A DNA stretch of 64,000 nt. It comes from Kosakonia sacchari. GTDB lineage: Bacteria; Pseudomonadota; Gammaproteobacteria; Enterobacterales; Enterobacteriaceae. Shown here piece by piece: positions 56,097 through 64,000 of this stretch. The notes under the pieces were generated by a model that saw only the letters and a program-made list of their open reading frames with translations, was not told the origin of the DNA and made no database searches. The stretch is taken from contig FOAY01000012.1 of the NCBI GenBank assembly GCA_900109485.1, positions 103,907 through 167,906 on the forward strand, written 5' to 3'. Numbering within the stretch: position 1 is the first letter of the stretch; the number at the start of each line of letters is the position of its first letter. The position numbers were made by a program, and so were the translations under genes.

Positions 56097-56258
56097 ATGA
56101 TTCGCAAATATTGGTGGCTGGTCGTTTTCGCCCTCTCAATCCTTGCGCTGGATGGCTTAATCATGCACTGGGTGGAGTACATCACCACCGAGGTCGATAA
56201 ATGCCGCAACATGAATTCCGTCAATCCTCTCAAACTGGTGAATTGCGATAATCTGTAA
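56097..56258 (+). CDS. yhdU: YhdU, small membrane protein (DUF2556)
   Basis: This 53-residue reading frame is below the usual length cut-off but looks real. GAAAGGGAG precedes its ATG, and it begins MIRKYWWLVVFALSILALDG, one membrane helix (about residues 5-24), followed by MHWVEYITTEVDKCRNMNS and a cysteine near the end. It resembles E. coli YhdU, which occupies the same place. Function is unknown. It is followed by 164 bases before the MHYT gene. Confidence 0.78.
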   Translation: MIRKYWWLVVFALSILALDGLIMHWVEYITTEVDKCRNMNSVNPLKLVNCDNL

Positions 56259-56422
56259 GTGATTGCTTGTAGCGAAAATTCGCGAACTTGCTGCTATCCC
56301 CTGCATATATCGGGGATTTAAATCATTTTGCGTCATCCTTAGTCGATGATAATGTCTCAGCCCTTTTCGCCCGTACGACCGTAGTAATACGTAACGATCC
56401 TAGTGAATGAGTTGATGACATC

Positions 56423-58501
56423 ATGCTGGTTAGCCAATACGACTATATCCTTGTTGTTGTTTCTTTTATTGTCGCCATTCTGGCCTCTTACACTGCCCTG
56501 AATATGGCCGGACGCGTCACCTCCAGCAGCGGAACCGCGTCGTGGGTCTGGCTAAGCGGCGGCGGCGTGGCGATGGGGATCGGCATCTGGGCGATGCATT
56601 TTATTGGCATGCTGGCGATGAATATTTCGATGAGCATGCTGTATGAACCCATTCTGACTGCCCTTTCGATGGTTATCGCCATCGGCTCATCACTGTTCGC
56701 CCTTTGGCTCGTCAGCGGCCCGCAGCTTCATCTCCAACGCCTGATACCCGGCGCCATTATTATGGGGTTAGGGATTGTCGCTATGCATTACACCGGCATG
56801 GCTGCATTACAGGTTTCACCCGCTATCGTCTGGAATATGAACTGGGTCGCGCTGTCGGTGGTAATTGCCCTGGCGGCATCCTTCGCTGCATTGTGGCTCA
56901 CTTTCCGTCTGCGTCATGAAGCCGCTCAAGTGGCGCTGATGCGCTTTGGCGCGGCGATCCTGATGGGGATTGCCATTGCCGGAATGCACTATACCGGCAT
57001 GATGGCGGCGCAATTTCCTCCACAGCATGCAACAGGGCACCACGGATTCAACAACAACTGGCTGGTCATTCTGGTCAGTATGATGGCGTTCTCGGTTCTC
57101 GGCATTACGCTGCTGGTCTCAATGTTCGATGCCCGTTTACAGGCGCGGACTTCCCTGCTGGCAGCGTCACTGGCGGCGGCTAACCGCGAGCTGGCGCGTC
57201 TGGCCCTGCATGATACGCTGACCCGTCTGCCAAACCGCGTATTGCTGGAAGACCGCCTTGAACAAGCGATTAATAAAGCCAGACGCGAAGGATCTTTCTT
57301 TGCGCTGATGTTTATGGATCTGGATGGTTTTAAAACCGTAAATGATGCCTGGGGGCATGATGTTGGCGATAAGCTTCTGGTAGCAGTTACCGATCGTCTG
57401 CGGCAGCCGCTGAAAGGGCAATATACGCTGGCGCGTATCGGCGGCGATGAGTTTGTTCTGCTGGCGGAAGTCAGTGCCCCGGATGAAGCCGCAACGCTTG
57501 CCAATGCGCTGGTCCGCGCAATCGACAAACCCTTCAACATCGATCCTTACGATGTGATCGTCACGCTGAGTGTCGGGATTGCCCTCTACCCGCACGACGG
57601 TAAAAACGAGCGCGAGCTGATGTTTAACGCCGATGCGGCGATGTATCACACCAAACATATGGGGCGTAACGGCTATCACTTCTTCCAGCCCTCGATGAAT
57701 ACGCTGGCGCAAACCCAACTGCAACTGCTCAACGATTTGTGGTTAGCGCTGGAACGCCAGGAGTTTCGCCTGGTCTACCAGCCGAAATTTAAAGCACCGT
57801 CCGGGCCGGTCATTGGTTTTGAGGCGCTATTGCGCTGGCATCATCCTTTCCAGGGTGTTCTGTCGCCGGACGTGTTTCTTCCGCTGGCGGAGAAAACCGG
57901 CCTGATTGTGCCGCTAGGTAACTGGGTGGTGGATGAAGCCTGTCGGCAGCTTAGCGAATGGCGTAAACAGGGCCATCTGGAGTGGTCGATTGCCGTTAAT
58001 CTTTCCACCATGCAATTCGAGCAAAATGGGCTGGTACAGACCATTTTGGAGGCGCTGAAAAAACATAATGTTCCGCCAGAAAAGCTGATTCTCGAGGTGA
58101 CGGAAACCACCGCCATGAGCAATCCTGATGAGAGCGTGCGCGTATTAACCGAGTTAACGGATGCGGGTGTGCAGGCCTCGATTGATGATTTCGGCACTGG
58201 TTACTCCAGCCTGCTTTATTTAAAGCGTCTACCGGCCTGCGAGTTGAAAATCGATCGCGCCTTTGTTCGGGAACTGTGTAAAGAGGGTGAGGATGCAACG
58301 ATTGTTTCGGCGATCGTCGCGCTGGCTAAAACGCTGAACCTGAAAGTTGTGGCGGAAGGGGTGGAAACGGAAGAACAACAGGCTTTTCTCACTGAATTGG
58401 GCTGCAACACGCTACAAGGTTATTTATTAGGGAAACCAGTAAGTGCGGAATCCATTACCGCTTATGGTAATAAACTTAGCCCACCGGATACCTTTTCCTG
58501 A
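56423..58501 (+). CDS. MHYT-GGDEF-EAL membrane cyclic-di-GMP enzyme
   Basis: This 692-residue protein would make or degrade cyclic-di-GMP. An N-terminal seven-helix MHYT sensor (residues 5-232) contains MH pairs at 58, 121 and 188, thought to bind a metal, possibly sensing O2, CO or NO. A GGDEF domain (about 255-425) has an intact GGDEF at 340-344 but no RxxD inhibitory site at the usual place. An EAL domain (about 430-680) keeps EALLRW (467), VNLS, LEVTETT, DDFGTGYSSL (588-597), KIDRAFV and AEGVET. The domains thus look catalytically complete. It lies where E. coli carries acrSEF. Net activity cannot be told from sequence. Confidence 0.93.
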   Translation: MLVSQYDYILVVVSFIVAILASYTALNMAGRVTSSSGTASWVWLSGGGVAMGIGIWAMHFIGMLAMNISMSMLYEPILTALSMVIAIGSSLFALWLVSGPQLHLQRLIPGAIIMGLGIVAMHYTGMAALQVSPAIVWNMNWVALSVVIALAASFAALWLTFRLRHEAAQVALMRFGAAILMGIAIAGMHYTGMMAAQFPPQHATGHHGFNNNWLVILVSMMAFSVLGITLLVSMFDARLQARTSLLAASLAAANRELARLALHDTLTRLPNRVLLEDRLEQAINKARREGSFFALMFMDLDGFKTVNDAWGHDVGDKLLVAVTDRLRQPLKGQYTLARIGGDEFVLLAEVSAPDEAATLANALVRAIDKPFNIDPYDVIVTLSVGIALYPHDGKNERELMFNADAAMYHTKHMGRNGYHFFQPSMNTLAQTQLQLLNDLWLALERQEFRLVYQPKFKAPSGPVIGFEALLRWHHPFQGVLSPDVFLPLAEKTGLIVPLGNWVVDEACRQLSEWRKQGHLEWSIAVNLSTMQFEQNGLVQTILEALKKHNVPPEKLILEVTETTAMSNPDESVRVLTELTDAGVQASIDDFGTGYSSLLYLKRLPACELKIDRAFVRELCKEGEDATIVSAIVALAKTLNLKVVAEGVETEEQQAFLTELGCNTLQGYLLGKPVSAESITAYGNKLSPPDTFS

Positions 58502-58522
58502 AAATAATTAAGCAGTTAAATC

Positions 58523-58548
58523 AAGGCGCTTAACGGCGCTTTTATTTT
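58523..58548 (+). terminator. Probable terminator of the MHYT gene
   Basis: AAGGCGC (58523-58529) pairs, with one G-U, with GCGCTTT (58536-58542). T's follow, broken by one A. It lies about 22 bases after the stop. Confidence 0.7.
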
Positions 58549-58845
58549 ACCTGAGCGATAAACTGGATTATTATTCGCACACCGTTAATTTCACAGTGCC
58601 GTGCCTGGTTGGCCATTAATCAATATGTTGTAGTTGAACCAGCGCTATTTTTATTCTCTGCTTCATCTTTTCTGCATTTTCTATTCCTGGCCGCACTTTT
58701 CTCTCCATGATGTTTACACTGCACATACTTTGAGATTATTACCCCAGGGAATCGCCGTTACCGGATGGTAAAATAATCAACATCGACTCAGTAGAGATAT
58801 CACGGGTATTGATATCGGGAGTTGTGTTTATTTCGAGGTAACATT
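58549..58845 (+). promoter_or_regulatory. yhdV upstream region
   Basis: These 297 AT-rich bases hold no gene. A -35-like TTTACA lies near 58716 with a weak TTATTA 17 bp later. A near-repeat of GATATC (58796-58801 and 58811-58816), each followed by a CGGG-like tract, stands before the ribosome-binding site GAGGTAA. Nothing firmer is visible. Confidence 0.35.
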
Positions 58846-59067
58846 ATGAAAAATTTCATCGCTGTAGCATTACTGACAACACTGCTTGCCGGTTGTGCTC
58901 ATGATTCTCCTTGCGTGCCGGTGTATGACGATCAGGGTCGCCTGGTGCATACCAATACCTGCATGAAAGGGACAACTCAGGATAACTGGGAAACTGCCGG
59001 AGCGATTGCAGGTGGCGCAGCGGCGCTGGCCGGTCTGACGCTTGGCATCGTGGCGTTGACCCGATAA
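58846..59067 (+). CDS. yhdV: YhdV, small outer-membrane lipoprotein candidate
   Basis: The 73-residue product has a lipoprotein signal with lipobox LLAGC (Cys at residue 18), then a short soluble part (CVPVYDDQGRLVHTNTCMKG, two more cysteines) and a glycine- and alanine-rich C-terminal helix (AGAIAGGAAALAGLTLG) resembling a glycine-zipper. The frame is open from 58822, but GAGGTAA precedes the ATG at 58846, which gives the signal. It matches E. coli YhdV; its function is unknown. Confidence 0.93.
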   Translation: MKNFIAVALLTTLLAGCAHDSPCVPVYDDQGRLVHTNTCMKGTTQDNWETAGAIAGGAAALAGLTLGIVALTR

Positions 59068-59073
59068 ATTATC

Positions 59074-59097
59074 AAAAGCGCGGCTCACCGCGCTTTT
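59074..59097. terminator. Terminator of yhdV
   Basis: AAAAGCGCGG (59074-59083) pairs with CCGCGCTTTT (59088-59097) around CTCA, six bases after the yhdV stop. A and T tracts flank both sides. Confidence 0.88.
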
Positions 59098-59318
59098 GCT
59101 TTATTGTGGTGCACTCTTTTTCCCGCCAGTAAATGTCCAGCATTTCATAGCTGCCGTTATTCAAAAATAAATCATTAACCGCCGCGTATTAATATCCTGT
59201 TTTTGTATATCCGCCCTTTCTTCGTGAGCTGATTCACACACTCTGTCCATTCACTATATTGCTTATATTCACCCGCGAAACTTGTCTGTTAATAAAAAGT
59301 AATTTCTGTGATTTTTTT

Positions 59319-59365
59319 GCTCCATTTTGTGGCGCAGGTTGTAGTTTTGCACCACGATAGGGCGC
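59319..59365 (+). promoter_or_regulatory. Two imperfect NtrC-like dyads upstream of the yhdW sigma-54 promoter
   Basis: GCTCCA..TGGCGC (59319-59335) and GCACCA..GGGCGC (59349-59365) both resemble the NtrC site GCACYA-N3-TGGTGC. Their left halves begin 30 bp apart, about three helical turns, and they lie roughly 75-120 bp upstream of the -24 element, a typical enhancer distance. Matches are partial, so this is a candidate. Confidence 0.45.
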
Positions 59366-59436
59366 TGGTTTTATTTTTTCCTGTCTACACTCTCAATATT
59401 GCGTATACGCCCCTTTCAAACACGTCATTCGCAATA

Positions 59437-59454
59437 TTGGCATTCCCTTTGCTT
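59437..59454 (+). promoter_or_regulatory. Sigma-54 (-24/-12) promoter of yhdWXYZ
   Basis: TTGGCATTCCCTTTGCTT has the invariant GG (59439-59440) and GC (59451-59452) ten bases apart and closely fits TTGGCAC-N5-TTGCT. The expected start is near 59464, about 80 bases before yhdW. E. coli yhdWXYZ is among the reported NtrC-controlled operons, so nitrogen limitation is the likely signal. Confidence 0.85.
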
Positions 59455-59544
59455 AAAAGAGAATGGCCATAGCCACAGACAGGTTTCAGGCGTTTCCCGG
59501 ACGCCTTTATATAACGATAAATTTTTCGCCACACAGGATACATT

Positions 59545-60570
59545 ATGAAAAAGATGATGATCGCCAGCCTGGTCGCTGCCGGTACGCTGTTTGCTCTTGC
59601 AAATCAGGCGCATGCCGGTACAACGCTGGATGCCGTTAAAAAGAAAGGTTTTGTACAATGCGGTATCAGCGACGGCCTGCCTGGCTTCTCCTACGCGGAC
59701 GCGAGCGGTAAATTCACCGGTATCGACGTAGACGTTTGCCGTGGCGTTGCCGCCGCCGTTTTCGGTGACGACAGCAAAGTGAAATACACCCCGCTGACTG
59801 CGAAAGAGCGTTTTACCGCTTTGCAGTCCGGCGAAGTGGATATTCTTTCCCGTAATACCACCTGGACTTCTTCACGCGACGGCGGCATGGGGCTGTCATT
59901 TACTGGCGTAACTTATTACGACGGTATCGGCTTCCTGACCCATAACAAAGCAGGGCTGAAAAGCGCGAAAGAGCTGGATGGCGCAACCGTTTGTATTCAG
60001 GCCGGTACAGATACCGAGCTGAACGTGGCGGATTACTTCAAGTCCAACAACATGAAATATACCCCGGTCACCTTCGATCGTTCTGACGAATCGGCAAAAG
60101 CGCTGGAGTCAGGCCGTTGCGATACATTGGCTTCCGACCAGTCTCAGCTGTACGCGCTGCGCATCAAACTGAGCAATCCGGCTGAGTGGATCGTCCTGCC
60201 AGAAGTGATTTCGAAAGAGCCGCTGGGTCCGGTTGTTCGCCGTGGCGACGACGACTGGTTTGCCATCGTGCGCTGGACGCTGTTCGCGATGCTGAATGCG
60301 GAAGAGATGGGCGTTAACTCGAAGAACGTTGATGAGAAAGCCGCAAACCCGGCGACACCGGATATGGCTCACCTGCTGGGCAAAGAAGGCGACTTTGGTA
60401 AGGATCTGAAGCTTGATAATAAATGGGCTTACAACATCATCAAGAAAGTCGGTAACTATTCCGAAATCTTTGAACGTAACGTAGGTTCTGAAAGCCCGCT
60501 GAAAATCAAACGTGGCCAGAACAATCTCTGGAATAACGGCGGTATCCAGTACGCTCCGCCAGTGCGTTAA
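59545..60570 (+). CDS. yhdW: YhdW, periplasmic amino-acid-binding protein (AapJ-like)
   Basis: YhdW is the solute receptor of an ABC transporter for general L-amino acids, like AapJ of Rhizobium. The 341-residue precursor has a signal peptide cleaved near residue 24 (AHA) and a family 3 solute-binding fold: DVCRGVAAAVFGD, SRNTTWTSSRD and GATVCIQAGTDTELNV are typical. A GGATAC precedes the ATG. Genes for both permeases and the ATPase follow in the same direction. The exact amino-acid range is inferred. Confidence 0.93.
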   Translation: MKKMMIASLVAAGTLFALANQAHAGTTLDAVKKKGFVQCGISDGLPGFSYADASGKFTGIDVDVCRGVAAAVFGDDSKVKYTPLTAKERFTALQSGEVDILSRNTTWTSSRDGGMGLSFTGVTYYDGIGFLTHNKAGLKSAKELDGATVCIQAGTDTELNVADYFKSNNMKYTPVTFDRSDESAKALESGRCDTLASDQSQLYALRIKLSNPAEWIVLPEVISKEPLGPVVRRGDDDWFAIVRWTLFAMLNAEEMGVNSKNVDEKAANPATPDMAHLLGKEGDFGKDLKLDNKWAYNIIKKVGNYSEIFERNVGSESPLKIKRGQNNLWNNGGIQYAPPVR

Positions 60571-60642
60571 TTCGCAAGTGCTGTAACGGGCACCACCTCG
60601 CGTGGTGCCCAGCCCAGAGTCATGGTTACTGAGGTTTTTGCT

Positions 60643-61824
60643 ATGTCCCATCGCCGCCCAACCGTGAAAGGCTCCTTCTCCCTTTCTAACCCTGCGGTTC
60701 GTGCCTGGCTGTTTCAAATCCTTGCGATTGTCGCCGTGATCGTTATCGCAATCTATTTGGTACACAACACGGTTACTAACCTGAACAATCGCGGGATCAC
60801 CTCCGGCTTTGCGTTCCTCGATCGCGCCGCTGGTTTCGGTATTGTTCAACACTTGATTGATTATGAGCAGGGCGACACCTATGGCCGGGTGTTCCTTGTC
60901 GGTTTACTTAACACCTTGCTGGTCTCGGCATTGTGTATTGTATTCGCCTCTTTCCTCGGCTTCTTCCTTGGCCTGGCGCGCCTGTCGGAAAACTGGTTAC
61001 TGCGAAAACTCTCGACGATTTATATCGAAACCTTCCGCAATATCCCGCCGCTGTTGCAAATCTTTTTTTGGTACTTTGCCGTACTGCGTAACCTGCCCGG
61101 CCCACGCCAGGCGGTTAATGCGATGGATTTGCTGTTTTTAAGCAACCGTGGCCTCTATATTCCTTCTCCACAAATTGGCGAAGGTCTGCTGGCTTTTGCT
61201 GCCGCTGTTATCGTGGCAGTGATCATTTCTGTCGGTCTGTTTCGTTTTAATAAAGCCCATCAGATCAAGACCGGTCAGTTGCGTCGTACCTGGCCGGTTG
61301 CGCTGGGGTTGATTATTGCGTTACCGCTGCTGACGCACTGGGTTTTCGGCGCAGCATTGCACTGGGAGATTCCGCAACTGCGCGGCTTTAACTTCCAGGG
61401 CGGAATGGTGCTGATCCCGGAACTTGCCGCGCTGACGCTTGCGTTATCCGTTTATACCTCAGCGTTTATCGCTGAGATTATCCGTTCAGGCATTCAGTCC
61501 GTTCCTCATGGTCAGCATGAGGCCGCGCGTTCTCTGGGGCTGCCGAATCCGGTGACGCTGCGCCAGGTCATCATCCCTCAGGCATTACGCGTCATTATTC
61601 CGCCACTGACCAGCCAGTACCTGAACATTGCGAAAAACTCCTCTCTGGCGGCCGCTATCGGCTACCCGGATATGGTGTCACTCTTCGCGGGAACGGTGCT
61701 GAATCAGACCGGTCAGGCCATTGAAACCATCGCTATCACCATGTCTGTTTATCTGCTTATCAGTCTGTCGATCTCACTACTGATGAACATTTATAACCGT
61801 CGCATTGCACTGATTGAGCGCTAA
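60643..61824 (+). CDS. yhdX: YhdX, amino-acid ABC transporter permease (AapQ-like)
   Basis: YhdX is one of two membrane subunits of the transporter. The 393-residue protein has about eight hydrophobic helices and, near its end, the EAA loop that contacts the ATPase (EAARSLGLPNPVTLRQVIIPQALR). An in-frame ATG seven codons upstream is possible, but the ATG at 60643 gives the usual MSHRRPTVKGSF. yhdY follows after nine bases. Confidence 0.94.
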   Translation: MSHRRPTVKGSFSLSNPAVRAWLFQILAIVAVIVIAIYLVHNTVTNLNNRGITSGFAFLDRAAGFGIVQHLIDYEQGDTYGRVFLVGLLNTLLVSALCIVFASFLGFFLGLARLSENWLLRKLSTIYIETFRNIPPLLQIFFWYFAVLRNLPGPRQAVNAMDLLFLSNRGLYIPSPQIGEGLLAFAAAVIVAVIISVGLFRFNKAHQIKTGQLRRTWPVALGLIIALPLLTHWVFGAALHWEIPQLRGFNFQGGMVLIPELAALTLALSVYTSAFIAEIIRSGIQSVPHGQHEAARSLGLPNPVTLRQVIIPQALRVIIPPLTSQYLNIAKNSSLAAAIGYPDMVSLFAGTVLNQTGQAIETIAITMSVYLLISLSISLLMNIYNRRIALIER

Positions 61825-61833
61825 GGAATTACG

Positions 61834-62937
61834 ATGACAAAAGCTATTCTGTCTCCCTCTGCGCGCCAGACACCTGCAAGAAGCAATGGCGCGGTGTTGT
61901 GGGTACGAAAAAACCTGTTCTCCAGTTGGTCTAACTCACTGCTCACGATCGTTTGCCTGTGGCTGATGTGGGAACTGATCCCGCCGCTGCTGGAGTGGGC
62001 GTTCTTTCAGGCGAACTGGGTGGGTTCAACCCGGGCGGACTGCACAAAAGCGGGCGCCTGCTGGGTGTTTATTCATGAGCGTTTTGGCCAGTTTATGTAT
62101 GGCCTCTACCCGCATGAACTGCGCTGGCGTATTAATCTGGCGCTGATTATTGGCCTGCTCTCGATTGTGCCGATGTTCTGGAAAGCTTTACCAAGTCGTG
62201 GCCGCTACATTGCCTGCTGGGCTGTTATCTACCCGATCGTTGTCTGGTGGTTAATGTTTGGTGGCTTTCTGGGACTGGATCGCGTTGAAACCCGCCAGTG
62301 GGGCGGTCTGACGCTGACGCTGATTATCGCTTCTGTCGGTATTGCCGGGGCGCTGCCGCTGGGCATTTTGCTGGCGCTGGGGCGTCGTTCAAAAATGCCA
62401 GTCGTGCGTATTTTGTCGGTAGTGTTTATTGAGTTCTGGCGCGGTGTGCCACTGATCACCGTTCTGTTTATGTCCTCGGTCATGCTGCCGCTGTTTATGT
62501 CGGAAGGAACCAGCATTGATAAGCTGATCCGCGCGCTGGTCGGCGTGATCCTGTTCCAGTCTGCTTATGTGGCGGAAGTGGTGCGCGGCGGTTTGCAGGC
62601 GCTGCCAAAAGGCCAGTACGAAGCCGCAGAGTCTCTGGCACTGGGCTACTGGAAAACGCAGGGTCTGGTGATTCTGCCGCAGGCGCTGAAGCTGGTTATC
62701 CCGGGCCTGGTGAACACCATTATTGCGCTGTTTAAAGATACCAGCCTGGTGATCATCATCGGCCTGTTCGATCTTTTCAGCAGCGTGCAGCAGGCTACGG
62801 TCGATCCGGCATGGCTCGGCATGTCGACTGAGGGCTATGTTTTCGCCGCGTTAGTTTATTGGGTTTTCTGTTTTAGCATGTCGCGCTACAGCCAGCATCT
62901 GGAAAAGCGCTTTAACACCGGGCGTACACCGCACTGA
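61834..62937 (+). CDS. yhdY: YhdY, amino-acid ABC transporter permease (AapM-like)
   Basis: YhdY is the second permease subunit. The 367-residue protein has about seven to eight hydrophobic helices and the EAA loop [24 protein letters not shown]. It also has a conserved periplasmic cysteine-containing loop ([11 protein letters not shown]). It begins ten bases after yhdX and ends nine bases before yhdZ, so all four genes form one operon. Confidence 0.94.
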   Translation: MTKAILSPSARQTPARSNGAVLWVRKNLFSSWSNSLLTIVCLWLMWELIPPLLEWAFFQANWVGSTRADCTKAGACWVFIHERFGQFMYGLYPHELRWRINLALIIGLLSIVPMFWKALPSRGRYIACWAVIYPIVVWWLMFGGFLGLDRVETRQWGGLTLTLIIASVGIAGALPLGILLALGRRSKMPVVRILSVVFIEFWRGVPLITVLFMSSVMLPLFMSEGTSIDKLIRALVGVILFQSAYVAEVVRGGLQALPKGQYEAAESLALGYWKTQGLVILPQALKLVIPGLVNTIIALFKDTSLVIIIGLFDLFSSVQQATVDPAWLGMSTEGYVFAALVYWVFCFSMSRYSQHLEKRFNTGRTPH

Positions 62938-62945
62938 GGAACACC

Positions 62946-63704
62946 ATGAGTAATATGATTATGCAACCTGCCGACGCGATGATTACGCTCGATAATGTGA
63001 ACAAGTGGTACGGGCAGTTCCATGTCCTGAAGGATATCAATCTGAACGTCAAGCAGGGTGAACGTATTGTACTCTGCGGCCCTTCCGGTTCAGGGAAATC
63101 AACGACTATCCGTTGTATCAACCATCTGGAAGAGCATCAGCAGGGCCGTATCGTTGTTGATGGTATCGAGCTGAACGAAGATATCCGCAATATTGAAAAG
63201 GTTCGCCAGGAAGTGGGCATGGTTTTCCAGCACTTCAATCTGTTTCCGCATCTCACCGTATTACAAAACTGTACGCTGGCACCAATTTGGGTGCGCAAAA
63301 TGCCGAAGAAGGAAGCTGAAGCGCTGGCAATCCACTATCTTGAGCGCGTGCGTATTGCCGAGCATGCGCACAAATTTCCCGGACAGATTTCGGGTGGTCA
63401 GCAGCAGCGTGTGGCGATTGCCCGTTCGCTCTGCATGAAGCCAAAGATCATGCTTTTTGATGAACCCACGTCAGCGCTGGATCCGGAAATGGTGAAAGAA
63501 GTGCTGGATACGATGATTGGGCTGGCACAATCTGGTATGACGATGCTGTGCGTCACCCATGAAATGGGCTTTGCCCGTACAGTCGCTGATCGCGTGATCT
63601 TTATGGATCGTGGTGAGATTGTTGAGCAGGCGCCGCCTGAAGAGTTCTTTGCGAACCCGAAATCAGAACGTACCCGCGCTTTCCTGTCGCAAGTTATCCA
63701 CTGA
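62946..63704 (+). CDS. yhdZ: YhdZ, amino-acid ABC transporter ATP-binding protein (AapP-like)
   Basis: YhdZ powers the YhdWXYZ transporter. The 252-residue protein has Walker [10 protein letters not shown]-loop [10 protein letters not shown], signature [15 protein letters not shown], Walker [15 protein letters not shown] and the switch histidine in VTHEMGFA, the classic polar-amino-acid transport ATPase pattern. It ends the operon, before a terminator and a convergent rRNA operon. Confidence 0.96.
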   Translation: MSNMIMQPADAMITLDNVNKWYGQFHVLKDINLNVKQGERIVLCGPSGSGKSTTIRCINHLEEHQQGRIVVDGIELNEDIRNIEKVRQEVGMVFQHFNLFPHLTVLQNCTLAPIWVRKMPKKEAEALAIHYLERVRIAEHAHKFPGQISGGQQQRVAIARSLCMKPKIMLFDEPTSALDPEMVKEVLDTMIGLAQSGMTMLCVTHEMGFARTVADRVIFMDRGEIVEQAPPEEFFANPKSERTRAFLSQVIH

Positions 63705-63724
63705 TCGTTATCGCCGTGTTTCAG

Positions 63725-63748
63725 GGCCACCCGCAGGTGGCCTTTTTT
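63725..63748 (+). terminator. Intrinsic terminator of yhdWXYZ
   Basis: GGCCACC (63725-63731) pairs with GGTGGCC (63736-63742) around CGCA, then six T's. It lies 20 bases after the yhdZ stop. Confidence 0.92.
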
Positions 63749-63869
63749 ATCGCTCTCGTTTTAATGTCAGGTGTTTTACGAGAGGTCGTTGCAGCGCAAC
63801 ATTTAAGGCACTGAACACGAATTGATTTTTACTAAGAGATAATGTTTGCGGATAAACAGCAGATAAAGC

Positions 63870-63899
63870 AAAAGGCCCCGTCTTTCGACGAGGCCTTTT
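63870..63899 (-). terminator. Terminator of the rRNA operon
   Basis: AAAAGGCCCCGTC (63870-63882) pairs, with one mismatch, with GACGAGGCCTTTT (63887-63899) around TTTC. Read leftward it follows the 5S gene by about ten bases; this is the familiar enterobacterial rrn T1-type stem. Confidence 0.93.
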
Positions 63900-63909
63900 G
63901 TTTTGTTTG

Positions 63910-64000
63910 ATGCCTGGCAGTTCCCTACTCTCGCATGGGGAGACCCCACACTACCATCGGCGCTACGGCGTTTCACTTCTGAGTTCGGCATGGGGTCAGG
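63910..64000 (-). rRNA. rrf: 5S ribosomal RNA, 3' 91 bases (5' end beyond window)
   Basis: The reverse complement runs from CCTGACCCCATGCCGAACTC to ...GGGAACTGCCAGGCAT, the last 91 of the 120 bases of enterobacterial 5S rRNA, with loop and helix sequences intact. Being directly before the terminator, it is the last gene of an rrn operon transcribed leftward. In E. coli this place is the end of rrnD (rrfF). Confidence 0.97.

Noticed and set aside
58796..58819. Repeated GATATC before yhdV as an operator
   Set aside because: Two six-base palindromes in AT-rich sequence are too little to support a regulator site.

Overview
The window is a stretch of core chromosome from a member of the Enterobacteriaceae. 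Almost every protein is a near-copy of an Escherichia coli protein, in the order of the E. coli yrbG-to-rrnD region. It differs from what I recall of E. coli K-12 at several points. gltD abuts sspB, with no gltF, yhc or nan genes between them. A GabD-like aldehyde dehydrogenase sits between yhcO and aaeB. yhcN is duplicated. msrPQ and a type II dehydroquinase (aroQ) precede accBC, with no yhdH. An MHYT-GGDEF-EAL gene occupies the yhdJ/acrSEF position. This pattern suggests the Klebsiella/Enterobacter/Kosakonia side of the family; I cannot fix the genus from sequence alone.

Layout. 1-7117 (+): tail of yrbG, then LPS genes (kdsD, kdsC, lptC, lptA, lptB), rpoN (sigma-54), hpf and the nitrogen-PTS/RapZ group (ptsN, rapZ, ptsO). 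7119-12101 (-): mtgA, elbB, arcB, yhcC, with the small RNA ArcZ on the opposite strand between elbB and arcB. 12156-18706 (+): a long structured leader and gltBD (glutamate synthase). 18727-22441 (-): sspAB, rpsI-rplM, zapE. 22485-25768 (+): zapG, degQ, degS. mdh (-) and argR (+) diverge, with ARG boxes before argR. Two yhcN copies (+) follow. 28663-33632 (-): yhcO, aldehyde dehydrogenase, aaeB-aaeA-aaeX, divergent from aaeR (+). 34772-47075 (-): tldD, yhdP, rng, yhdE, mreD, mreC, mreB, csrD. 47366-55995 (+): msrPQ, aroQ, accBC, yhdT-panF, prmA, dusB-fis. 56097-63748 (+): yhdU, the MHYT gene, yhdV and the amino-acid ABC transporter yhdWXYZ. The window ends inside the 5S rRNA gene of an rrn operon pointing leftward.

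Functional links. Nitrogen control recurs: rpoN, ptsN and ptsO, gltBD, and a textbook -24/-12 sigma-54 promoter with NtrC-like dyads ahead of yhdWXYZ. Cell-envelope genes are also concentrated here (LPS synthesis and export, MtgA, MreBCD, YhdP, DegQ/DegS, AaeAB, ZapE/ZapG). Cyclic-di-GMP themes appear twice: the degenerate regulator CsrD and the apparently intact MHYT enzyme.

I found no prophage, insertion sequence, CRISPR array or obviously new multi-gene system. The items most worth a second look are the gltB leader, the aldehyde dehydrogenase insertion, the MHYT enzyme, the yhcN pair and the sigma-54 region before yhdW. Comparisons with E. coli proteins are from memory, not from a search.
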